Shown piece after piece: positions 8,001 through 16,619 of a stretch of 17,109 nucleotides of DNA. Under the pieces are notes generated by a model. That model ran no database searches, was not told the DNA's origin, and saw only the letters and a list, made by a program, of their open reading frames with translations. Positions within the stretch are counted from its first letter, which is position 1. Each line of letters opens with the position of its first letter. A program made the position numbers and the translations under genes. The stretch is from Opitutia bacterium UBA4654 (lineage in GTDB: Bacteria > Verrucomicrobiota > Verrucomicrobiia > Opitutales > Intestinicryptomonadaceae): the NCBI GenBank assembly GCA_002405555.1, contig DHMA01000066.1, forward strand, positions 11,395-28,503. Reading direction: 5' to 3'.

Positions 8001-9205
8001 ACTGTGTGCACAAAGCCAAGTTCCTTCAAACGGCGGATAATGAAAGGTTCGAACAGCGTAAGCGCCATTTTCTTCGGCAGACCGCACTGGTTGAGTTTGA
8101 GGTCGGGGCCGATGACGATAACCGAACGGCCGGAGTAGTCGACGCGTTTGCCGAGCAGGTTTTGACGGAAGCGTCCCTGCTTGCCTTTGAGCATGTCGGA
8201 GATGCTTTTCAGAGGCCTGTTGCCCGCGCCCGTTACGGGGCGTCCGTGGCGGCCGTTGTCGAACAGCGCGTCGATGGACTCCTGCAACATTCTCTTTTCG
8301 TTGTGAATGATGACGTCGGGAGTGCGCATCTGCATGAGGCTGCGCAGACGGTTGTTGCGGTTGATTACGCGGCGGTAAAGGTCGTTGAGGTCGCTGGTTG
8401 CGAATCTGCCGCCTTCGAGCGGGACGAGAGGTCTCAAATCCGGCGGAATGACGGGCAGGACTTCGAGAATCATCCATTCGGGACGCGCGTTGCTCTGAAT
8501 GAAGCCCTGAACGAGTTTCAAACGCTTCGAGAGCTTTTTCTTAATCTGCTTCGAGCGCGTGGACTGCATTTGTTCGACGAGTTCCACTTCGAGCTTTTCC
8601 AAGTCGATTTTCGCGAGCAGGTCTCGGATAGCTTCCGCGCCCATTTTCGCAACAAAGTCGTCGCCCGCGTCGATTGCCGCCTGATATTCCTCTTCCGAGA
8701 GGAACTGTTTGAACGTAAGGGACGTGTTGCGCGGCTCGATTACGACGTAGCGTTCGTAGTAGATTACGCTTTCGAGGGCTTTCGAAGTCATGTCGAGCAT
8801 GAGGCTGAGCCTGCTCGGCATGCTTTTCAAAAACCAAATGTGCGCTACGGGAACGGCAAGTTCGATGTGCCCCATTCTTTCGCGGCGCACGCGGCTTGTC
8901 GTTACTTCGACGCCGCAACGGTCGCAAACTTGATCCTTGAACCTTATGCGCTTGTACTTACCGCAGGCGCATTCGTAGTCGCGGATAGGTCCGAAAATTC
9001 TCTGGCAGAAAAGACCGCCGGGTTCGGGCTTGAAGGTGCGGTAGTTAATCGTCTCCGGCTTCTTCACTTCGCCGTGCGACCACGAACGAATCGTGTCGGG
9101 CGAGGCGAGTCCGATGGAAACGCAGTCGAACCGCGCGTCGGAGTCGAAACCGAGAATTTCGCGCGCCTGAGCCTGATTTGCCTGATTGGTATTGTTTTCT
9201 TCCAT
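5009..9205 (-). CDS. rpoC: RNA polymerase subunit beta'
   Basis: A 1398-residue beta' subunit, near the E. coli length (1407). The first zinc site is intact (C79, C81, C94, C97 in CACGK...CDRCG). The catalytic NADFDGD holds its three magnesium-binding aspartates at 468, 470 and 472. The segments GKRVDYSGRSVIV, LNRAPTLHRLS, GARGNKAQVRQL and SIGEPGTQLTMRTFHVGG (trigger loop and bridge region) are all present. The second zinc site is not: positions equivalent to E. coli C814, C888, C895 and C898 are D817, H892, P899 and A902. The start MEENNTNQANQAQAREILGF adds about nine residues to the usual N-terminus; AGGA lies about 11 nt before the ATG. It lies 46 nt behind rpoB and is clearly cotranscribed with it. 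Apart from the lost zinc ligands it looks fully functional. Confidence 0.98.
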   Translation of the reverse strand: MEENNTNQANQAQAREILGFDSDARFDCVSIGLASPDTIRSWSHGEVKKPETINYRTFKPEPGGLFCQRIFGPIRDYECACGKYKRIRFKDQVCDRCGVEVTTSRVRRERMGHIELAVPVAHIWFLKSMPSRLSLMLDMTSKALESVIYYERYVVIEPRNTSLTFKQFLSEEEYQAAIDAGDDFVAKMGAEAIRDLLAKIDLEKLEVELVEQMQSTRSKQIKKKLSKRLKLVQGFIQSNARPEWMILEVLPVIPPDLRPLVPLEGGRFATSDLNDLYRRVINRNNRLRSLMQMRTPDVIIHNEKRMLQESIDALFDNGRHGRPVTGAGNRPLKSISDMLKGKQGRFRQNLLGKRVDYSGRSVIVIGPDLKLNQCGLPKKMALTLFEPFIIRRLKELGFVHTVRSARKMIEKKSPEVWDILEEVTEGHPVMLNRAPTLHRLSIQAFEPVLIEGDAIRLHPLVCGAYNADFDGDQMAVHVPLSLEAVLEAKLLMLASNNIFSPSSGKPILTPSQDIVLGCYYLTYEPSLKKEKGQRVPLLASLREVEGAQAEGMLHWHDWIDYVNPDYGKDTIFGDKTKKIIRTTPGRVIFNTIWPEKMGFVNFVVPKGKLGDLILNTFKICGRSESAPVLDRMKKLGFRTATLAGISIGIGDMDIPAEKKGIIAEARAKIKVIENEYHKGTITKGERSNKVIDVWNVATDEIAKKAFENLARVPEKTFGRQHINPVYILMDSGARGNKAQVRQLCGARGLMAKPNGEIIERPILSSFREGLSVHEYFISTHGARKGLADTALKTADAGYMTRKLCDVAMDVIITEEDDGNRDGIWKQAIYDGDDEIVSLFDRIVGRCSSDDILNPTNPSEVVVKNGEIITEAMAKRIGALGIERVKIMSPLTHLKRNAIPAKAYGIDPSSQKLVERGTAVGIIAAQSIGEPGTQLTMRTFHVGGVAQAVKAPELAARNDGTIHYEDITSVSLPQVDADGNEIKVSVVLNKTAHMKIVGEEGNVLEDYTLAAGALITAEEGQHVKKGTLLARWDPHNIPIMASESGVVQFKDLIDGLTYRSDFDPSTGRTTITISDHKEDLNPTINIVDKKTGEIKAFQVIPTGAQVIVSEGDEIAPGMIMAKTPRSAAKTQDITGGLPRVAELFEARRPKDAAEIARSHGIVKIGGTRRKKTILRIVPKGWQEGDEGAIEEHLIPANKRIIVQPDDEVKRGQALTEGGVDPSEVLEVMGASEVQEYIIREIQKVYRSQGVTINDKHIEVIASRMLRKVRVSDPGDSDYFWGQQVDRYEFMETNKNIEDAGGKAATAEPILLGITKASLETESFISAASFQETTRVLTEAATLGKRDDLSGFKENVIMGNLIPAGTGLAAYRKLKVNAIGHTPLADGMLDGGETSEADAQ

Positions 9206-9251
9206 ACGAAAAAAATTCCTGTATTAAAAATTGGCTTTCGGAAAGCGCGCG

Positions 9252-13019
<3,768 letters not shown>

Positions 13020-13160
13020 TTTTGTGGAGTTTTGTTTTTTTTCGCCCTCTGCAAAATCCGTTTTTCCCAAAACCGAGTGTCGGGCGCTTCCGCGCAAATT
13101 CGAAATCCGGATTCAAAAAGAACTTATCCCCGTTATTACGCTTCGGGATATTTTAAGCGG

Positions 13161-13214
13161 AAAAAGCGGACAGCCGCGACGCCGATTTTATTCGGCATCG
13201 CGGACTCTCCGCGA
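13161..13214 (-). promoter_or_regulatory. Competing hairpins between rplL and rpoB (candidate attenuator)
   Basis: The minus strand after rplL can fold TCGCGGA-GAG-TCCGCGA (13198-13214), or a longer stem CCGCGATGCCGA/TCGGCGTCGCGG of 12 bp with one G-U pair and a 6-nt loop (13174-13203). The two share CCGCGA and exclude each other. The long form also uses the GCGG that otherwise forms GCGG-CTGT-CCGC followed by five T (13161-13177), a weak terminator. Position between L12 and polymerase genes is where E. coli has a partial terminator. The folding is seen by eye; regulation is inferred. Confidence 0.45.
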
Positions 13215-13240
13215 AAATTATGGTTGAATAATCAAACCTA

Positions 13241-13618
13241 TTACTTGACTTCAACTTCCGCACCCGCGTCCTTGAGCTTCTTAGCCAATTCCGCAGATTC
13301 GTCTTTGTTGACGCCTTCTTTGACGGCCTTCGGAGCGCCTTCGACGAGCGCCTTGGCTTCCGCCAAGCCCAAACCCGTGATTGCGCGGACTTCCTTAATG
13401 ACCGCAATCTTCTTGGCGGGGTCAACCGCTTTGAGGATAACGTCGAACGAGTCCTTTTCTTCAGCCGCAGGAGCAGCCGCGCCGCCCGCTACTACCGCCA
13501 CGGGAGCAGCCGCGCTAACGCCCCATTTTTCTTCGAGCTCCTTAACGAGAGCCGCCGCGTCAACAACCGTGAGGCTGCTGAGCCATTCGATAACCTGATC
13601 TTTTGTGATGTCTGCCAT
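13241..13618 (-). CDS. rplL: 50S ribosomal protein L7/L12
   Basis: A 125-residue L12. The N-terminal dimerisation and L10-binding part is ITKDQVIEWLSSLTVVDAAALVKELEEKWGV (residues 4-34), followed by an Ala/Val-rich hinge (about 35-53) and the globular C-terminal domain from DSFDVILKAV through KKIAVIKEVRAITGLGLAEAKALVE, the helix surface that recruits EF-Tu, EF-G, IF2 and RF3. L12 is present in four or more copies per ribosome, so it needs more translation than its neighbours. A strong AAAGGAG lies 9 nt before the ATG, the best site in the window, and sits directly behind a candidate three-way RNA junction. It is separated from rplJ by 174 nt and from rpoB by 221 nt. Confidence 0.98.
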   Translation of the reverse strand: MADITKDQVIEWLSSLTVVDAAALVKELEEKWGVSAAAPVAVVAGGAAAPAAEEKDSFDVILKAVDPAKKIAVIKEVRAITGLGLAEAKALVEGAPKAVKEGVNKDESAELAKKLKDAGAEVEVK

Positions 13619-13634
13619 TTTATTTGTCTCCTTT

Positions 13635-13690
13635 GGACACTTAGCATTCCTTGCGGAATATTTAAGGGGTATGTCCCCCTAAGTTTGTCC
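13635..13690 (-). promoter_or_regulatory. Candidate three-way RNA junction just upstream of the rplL start
   Basis: On the minus strand GGACA(AA)CTTAG (13679-13690) pairs with CTAAGTGTCC (13635-13644) over 10 bp with a two-base bulge. It encloses two hairpins: GGGG-ACATA-CCCC (13666-13678) and ATTCC-GCAA-GGAAT (13646-13659), the latter with a GNRA tetraloop. The outer stem ends right next to the AAAGGAG of rplL. All helices are visible in the sequence without forcing. The role (mRNA stability, processing or enhanced rplL translation) is inferred. Confidence 0.5.
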
Positions 13691-13704
13691 TTTCAGTTGT
13701 TTTT

Positions 13705-13742
13705 GGTTTGCCCTCCGCTCCATGCAAACCTGTGCGGAAGGC
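13705..13742 (-). promoter_or_regulatory. Mutually exclusive stems in the rplJ-rplL spacer
   Basis: GCCTTCCGC (13734-13742) can pair with GCGGAGGGC (13710-13718), 9 bp with one G-U pair. Alternatively GGTTTGC (13724-13730), in the loop of that stem, pairs with GCAAACC (13705-13711). The second arm overlaps the first by two bases, so only one can form fully. This could be a switch between the terminator-like hairpin upstream and the junction downstream, but no ligand or protein is indicated. Confidence 0.3.
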
Positions 13743-13756
13743 TAAATTTTGTCTCT

Positions 13757-13786
13757 AAAAATTCGGAACGCAACGCGCGTCCCGAA
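13757..13786 (-). terminator. Terminator-like hairpin directly after rplJ
   Basis: Six nucleotides after the rplJ TAG, TTCGGGACGC (13777-13786) pairs with GCGTTCCGAA (13762-13771) through ten base pairs (one G-U), loop GCGTT, followed at once by five T. This has all marks of an intrinsic terminator. No convincing promoter is visible between it and rplL, so it is more likely a partial terminator than a full stop. Confidence 0.65.
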
Positions 13787-13792
13787 GTCCGA

Positions 13793-14299
13793 CTACGCCT
13801 GAGCTTCTTCTGCGGGCGCGCCGCCTTCCTTTTCGAGCTTGCAGAATATGACGCGAACCATCTGGCTTGCGGGCGTATTGAGCAGCGAGAGGAACTTTGC
13901 GCGGAGTTCGGGAAGGCTGGGGAGGCTGCCGAGGTATTCGACGTCCTCTTTCGACATAACCTTCTCGCCCATGATGCCGAGCTTGATTGTCGAGTTTTCG
14001 CGGGTCTTGAAGAACGCGGAAATCGCCTTCGCAACGGCTGCGGGGTCTTCGCCGCCCGTTACAACGCCGGTCTGGCCTTCGAGAGCGGAGTCCATCGAGG
14101 GAAGTCCGAGCTCTTTCGCGGCGATTTTGATAATCGAATTCTTCGCGACGTGGTATTCCGCGCCGACTTCAGCCAACGCCTTGCGGAGTTCCGCGGCGTC
14201 CGAAACCTTAACGCCCGTGAAGCTTACCAGAAAAACGTGTCCGGCAGCCGAAAGGCGGTTGCGAGCTTCTTCTACGAGAAATTTCTTTTCGGGTCTCAT
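13793..14299 (-). CDS. rplJ: 50S ribosomal protein L10
   Basis: A 168-residue L10, normal length. The globular N-terminal part binds the 23S rRNA GTPase-associated region: MRPEKKFLVEEARNRLS, then HVFLVSFTGVKVSDAAELRKALAE, EYHVAKNSIIKIAAKELG and LEGQTGVV. The C-terminal helix (about 125-155, LPELRAKFLSLLNTPASQMVRVIF) holds L12 dimers, and the tail KEGGAPAEEAQA is acidic and Ala-rich. The ATG at 14297-14299 follows AAGGAG, which overlaps the rplA stop, so rplA and rplJ are translationally linked with only 15 nt between them. There is no room for an L10 leader of the E. coli kind before rplJ; the long structured spacer is found after it instead. Confidence 0.97.
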   Translation of the reverse strand: MRPEKKFLVEEARNRLSAAGHVFLVSFTGVKVSDAAELRKALAEVGAEYHVAKNSIIKIAAKELGLPSMDSALEGQTGVVTGGEDPAAVAKAISAFFKTRENSTIKLGIMGEKVMSKEDVEYLGSLPSLPELRAKFLSLLNTPASQMVRVIFCKLEKEGGAPAEEAQA

Positions 14300-14314
14300 T
14301 GTGAAAAACTCTCC

Positions 14315-15001
14315 TTATTGTGCGACTTCGCTCAGCGCGATTTTCACGCTGGGGCTCATTGTCGAGCTGATTGCGATTGAGTTGATGAACTTGCCCTTGA
14401 TTGCCTCCGGACGAGCCGCAACAACGCTGTCGAGTACGACCTTCGCGTTTTCGGCGAGCTTTTCCGTCGCAAAGCTGCGCTTGCCGACTACTACGCTCAT
14501 GTTCGAGGTTTTGTCCATCTTGAATTCTACACGACCAGCCTTGACTTCCGCGATTGCCGAAGCGACGTCGTCCGTAACCGTGCCGCTCTTCGGGTTCGGC
14601 ATGAGGCCTTTCGGACCGAGAACGCGCGCAACCTTGCGGACTTCCTTCATAGCCGATGTCGTAGCGATTGCGACGTCGAAATCGAGGAAACCTTCCGAAA
14701 CCTCCTTGATGAGGTCTTCGAAACCCGCTTTGTCCGCGCCGGCGTCGAGTGCCGCCTGTGCGTTTTCGGTAAAGACGATTACCCTTACCTTTTTGCCGCT
14801 GCCGTTGGGCAGACGAACCGTTCCGCGCACCATCTGGGTGCTCTGTTTCGGGTCGACATTCAAACGGAAGGAAAGTTCCACCGTTTCGTCGAAGCCCGCT
14901 TTCGGCATAGCCTGCAACGCGCTAACCGCGTCGGCAAGGCTCAAAGCCGCTTTCGGGGCGGCCTCCGATGCCTGTCTGTATCTTTTGCTTCTTTTTACCA
15001 T
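14315..15001 (-). CDS. rplA: 50S ribosomal protein L1
   Basis: A 228-residue L1, typical length. Domain I contains KAGFDETVELSFRLNVDPKQSTQMVRGTVRLPNGSGK, domain II starts at VRVIVFTENAQAALDAGADKAGFEDLI, and GPKGLMPNPKSGTVT (about 129-143) is the signature of the family near the inter-domain hinge. The protein returns to domain I with GRVEFKMDKTSNMSVVVGKRSF and ends FINSIAISSTMSPSVKIALSE. L1 forms the mobile stalk that moves deacylated tRNA out of the E site and, in many bacteria, represses its own operon by binding mRNA. AGGAG lies about 10 nt before the ATG. The 97-nt spacer to rplK holds an inverted repeat and a tiny open frame. Confidence 0.97.
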   Translation of the reverse strand: MVKRSKRYRQASEAAPKAALSLADAVSALQAMPKAGFDETVELSFRLNVDPKQSTQMVRGTVRLPNGSGKKVRVIVFTENAQAALDAGADKAGFEDLIKEVSEGFLDFDVAIATTSAMKEVRKVARVLGPKGLMPNPKSGTVTDDVASAIAEVKAGRVEFKMDKTSNMSVVVGKRSFATEKLAENAKVVLDSVVAARPEAIKGKFINSIAISSTMSPSVKIALSEVAQ

Positions 15002-15017
15002 GACTTTTTGTCTCCTG

Positions 15018-15050
15018 CTATCGCAGTGCGGTTGTTGTTTGTTTAGACAC
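15018..15050 (-). other. Candidate 10-codon leader ORF between rplK and rplA
   Basis: On the minus strand GTG at 15048-15050 opens a frame of ten codons (reading VSKQTTTALR, initiator as Met) ending in TAG at 15018-15020, 16 nt before the rplA ATG and in a different frame. A full GGGAGG (15058-15063) lies 7 nt before the GTG, an ideal distance, and partly inside a hairpin arm. The rplA Shine-Dalgarno starts right after the TAG. This could be chance. Confidence 0.25.
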
Positions 15051-15051
15051 T

Positions 15052-15084
15052 TTCGCGCCTCCCGATAAATTCGTTCGGCGCGAA
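15052..15084 (-). promoter_or_regulatory. Inverted repeat between rplK and rplA
   Basis: TTCGCGCC (15077-15084) pairs with GGCGCGAA (15052-15059) over eight perfect base pairs with a 17-nt loop. No T-run follows, so it is not a terminator. The arm overlaps the GGGAGG that precedes the small GTG frame. It may be a site for translational control, for example by L1, but no L1-site consensus is claimed. Confidence 0.45.
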
Positions 15085-15098
15085 TGCGAAAAAAAGAA

Positions 15099-15524
15099 TT
15101 AGTCTACGACTTCAATACCCATCGAACGCGCGGTGCCTTCGATGATTTTGACCGCCTGTTCGGGGCTTGTCGCGTTAAGGTCTTTTTCCTTAATCTTGAC
15201 GATTTCCTTGATTTGAGCGCGCGTTACTTTGCCGACCTTGTCGGTGTTGGGCTTTGCGCTCGCCGTTTCGATTTTCGCGGCCTTTTTGAGAAGAACCGCA
15301 GCCGGCGGGGATTTGAGAATGAACGTGAAAGACTTATCCTGATATACGGAAATGACCACGGGGAGAATCATGCCCGCCTGGTCCTTCGTCTTAGCGTTGA
15401 ACTCTTTGCAGAAGCCCATGATGTTCACGCCCGCCGCACCGAGTGCGGGACCGACGGGGGGAGCGGGGTTAGCCGCGCCCGCGGGGAGCTGCAACTTAAT
15501 TTCTTTTACTACTTTTTTTGCCAT
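15099..15524 (-). CDS. rplK: 50S ribosomal protein L11
   Basis: A 141-residue L11, the standard bacterial length (E. coli 142). The N-terminal domain has KLQLPAGAANPAPPVGPALGAAGVNIMGFCKEFN (about 9-42), including the proline pair that contacts thiostrepton and factor G. The C-terminal domain binds the 23S GTPase-associated rRNA: PPAAVLLKKAAKIE, GKVTRAQIKEIVKIKEKDLNA and IIEGTARSMGIEV. L11 also gates RelA activation. The ATG at 15522-15524 gives the expected MAKKVVKEIKLQLPAG; only a weak GAGA stretch precedes it. It follows nusG by 59 nt, and the pair nusG-rplK is conserved across bacteria. Confidence 0.98.
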   Translation of the reverse strand: MAKKVVKEIKLQLPAGAANPAPPVGPALGAAGVNIMGFCKEFNAKTKDQAGMILPVVISVYQDKSFTFILKSPPAAVLLKKAAKIETASAKPNTDKVGKVTRAQIKEIVKIKEKDLNATSPEQAVKIIEGTARSMGIEVVD

Positions 15525-15536
15525 TTTAGTTCTCTT

Positions 15537-15575
15537 TTCTTATAAGAATTTTACTGCCGAGGCTGTGCGTAAAAT
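15537..15575 (-). promoter_or_regulatory. Hairpin and palindrome in the nusG-rplK spacer
   Basis: ATTTTAC (15569-15575) pairs with GTAAAAT (15548-15554), seven perfect base pairs around a 14-nt GC-rich loop. It is followed at once by the perfect 12-nt palindrome TTCTTATAAGAA (15537-15548), just before rplK. In E. coli L1 binds the leader of rplK-rplA, so this is the position where such control would be expected; the match to an L1 site is not shown. Confidence 0.3.
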
Positions 15576-15583
15576 GCGTTGTT

Positions 15584-16168
15584 TTAGTCTTCGATGTCGG
15601 CCCTCGATACCTGCGAGTATTCAAGCTCGACCGGCGTGAACCTGCCGAATATCGAAACGCTGACTTTAAGCTTGCCGCGCTCCGCGTCGACCTCTTCGAT
15701 AACACCGGTAAGACCGAGGAACGGACCTTCGTGGATTTTGACCGATTCCCCGACATTGAAGCTGATTTTCGGACGTTCCGTGCCTTCCGACTGCGCCATC
15801 TGCGCAAAAATGCGGTCGACCTCCGCCTGACGGAGCGGAACGGGGCGTTCGCCGCCCATGAAATTGATTACACCGTTGATTCCGCGGACGAAATACCACG
15901 GTTTTTCCAAAAAGTTTTCGTTTTCGTCGAAAAGCTTTACCCGAACGAAAATATAACCGGGATAAAGTTTGCGGGCTCTTGATACCTTGTTGCCGTTCTT
16001 GATTTCCGACACGCGTTCTTCGGGCATCAAAATATCGTCTTTCGATATGTACGCGCCCATGTCCTCAACGTCAATCATGTGTTTGAGGGTTTCGACCGCC
16101 TTCTTTTCCATATTGGAACGCGTCTGCACCGCGTACCATTTGCGCGTGTCCTGTGTGTCAGATTCCAT
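15584..16168 (-). CDS. nusG: Transcription elongation and antitermination factor NusG
   Basis: A 194-residue NusG, close to E. coli (181). The NGN domain (about 10-115) begins KWYAVQTRSNMEKKAVETLKHMI, contains the conserved PGYIFVRVKL and WYFVRGINGVINFMGG, and binds the beta' clamp helices. After a linker the KOW domain (about 140-175) shows VGESVKIHEGPFLGLTGVIEEVD and FGRFTPVELEYSQV; this part contacts S10 or Rho. Both partners, rpoC and rpsJ, are in this window. Only weak ribosome-binding sequence (AAGG) lies before the ATG at 16166-16168, and the gap to secE is 9 nt, so the two genes are cotranscribed and probably coupled. No paralogue features (RfaH-type) are seen. Confidence 0.97.
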   Translation of the reverse strand: MESDTQDTRKWYAVQTRSNMEKKAVETLKHMIDVEDMGAYISKDDILMPEERVSEIKNGNKVSRARKLYPGYIFVRVKLFDENENFLEKPWYFVRGINGVINFMGGERPVPLRQAEVDRIFAQMAQSEGTERPKISFNVGESVKIHEGPFLGLTGVIEEVDAERGKLKVSVSIFGRFTPVELEYSQVSRADIED

Positions 16169-16177
16169 GTGCCCGCC

Positions 16178-16390
16178 TTATTTTCCGCCCTTGACAAACC
16201 AAGTGAGCAAGTCCACGACGTTGTAAATGGCAAAGTCCGCAAGCGCTACAAACGCGCCCAGCAGACCCAATGCGACAAATACGACTATCACGGAGTTGAC
16301 AAGTTCGGGGCGCGTCGGCCACGAGGACTTTTTCAGCTCCACGACTGTTTCCTGATAAAACTGTCTGATTTTGCGGAAAGGATTGGTCAT
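16178..16390 (-). CDS. secE: Preprotein translocase subunit SecE
   Basis: A 70-residue SecE of the short, single-membrane-segment type found in most bacteria (E. coli has three segments). The amphipathic helix with conserved FYQETVVELKKSSWPTRPEL (residues 11-30) lies along the membrane surface and clamps SecY. One hydrophobic segment follows, about 32-60. SecE is essential for SecY stability in the inner membrane. The ATG at 16388-16390 has no Shine-Dalgarno; an inverted repeat GCGGTT-AACCGC (16400-16412) lies just upstream, between trnW and secE. The order trnW-secE-nusG is widely conserved. Confidence 0.96.
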   Translation of the reverse strand: MTNPFRKIRQFYQETVVELKKSSWPTRPELVNSVIVVFVALGLLGAFVALADFAIYNVVDLLTWFVKGGK

Positions 16391-16437
16391 CTTTTTTGTG
16401 CGGTTGAACCGCGAAATGTGTTAAATTAAAAGAACAA

Positions 16438-16510
<73 letters not shown>

Positions 16511-16543
16511 AAAATTGTTGTCCGTTTTGTCCGCCGCCCCGCG

Positions 16544-16572
16544 ATTTTATTCGGGAGCGCATCGGACATCAA
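16544..16572 (-). promoter_or_regulatory. Candidate promoter for trnW-secE-nusG-rplKAJL-rpoBC
   Basis: On the minus strand TTGATG (16567-16572) and TAAAAT (16544-16549) are separated by exactly 17 bp, a good sigma70-type pair (4 of 6 and 5 of 6 matches). The expected start is near 16537, about 27 nt before the mature tRNA. The -35 begins inside the short T-run of the tuf terminator, so termination of tuf and new initiation are back to back. Confidence 0.6.
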
Positions 16573-16601
16573 AGCCGAAAGGCCGTAAAAGACCTTTCGG
16601 C
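16571..16601 (-). terminator. Hairpin terminator after tuf
   Basis: GCCGAAAGG (16593-16601) pairs with CCTTTCGGC (16574-16582) over nine perfect base pairs with a 10-nt loop, 18 nt after the tuf stop. Only three T follow, so termination may be incomplete and some tuf transcripts could continue into trnW-secE. Confidence 0.55.
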
Positions 16602-16619
16602 GATTGAATCAACCGCTAA

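Noticed and set aside
9228..9251. Possible terminator between rpoB and rpoC (GCTTTC-C-GAAAGC followed by CAATTTTT)
   Set aside because: The usable stem is only about 4 bp once a loop is allowed, and rpoB and rpoC are expected to be cotranscribed.
13020..13097. Longer rpoB with a TTG start at 13097
   Set aside because: The 26 extra residues are not like RpoB and no Shine-Dalgarno supports the TTG. The ATG at 13019 gives the expected MSERKNFGKLKEVIPLPNLI start.
13705..13742. H-type pseudoknot in the rplJ-rplL spacer
   Set aside because: The arms have the right order, but no bases remain to cross the 8-9 bp first stem, so the two stems are better seen as alternatives.
16400..16412. Inverted repeat GCGGTT-AACCGC just before secE as terminator or operator
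   Set aside because: Only one base lies between the arms, no T-run follows, and no known regulator site is recognised; it is mentioned in the secE entry only.
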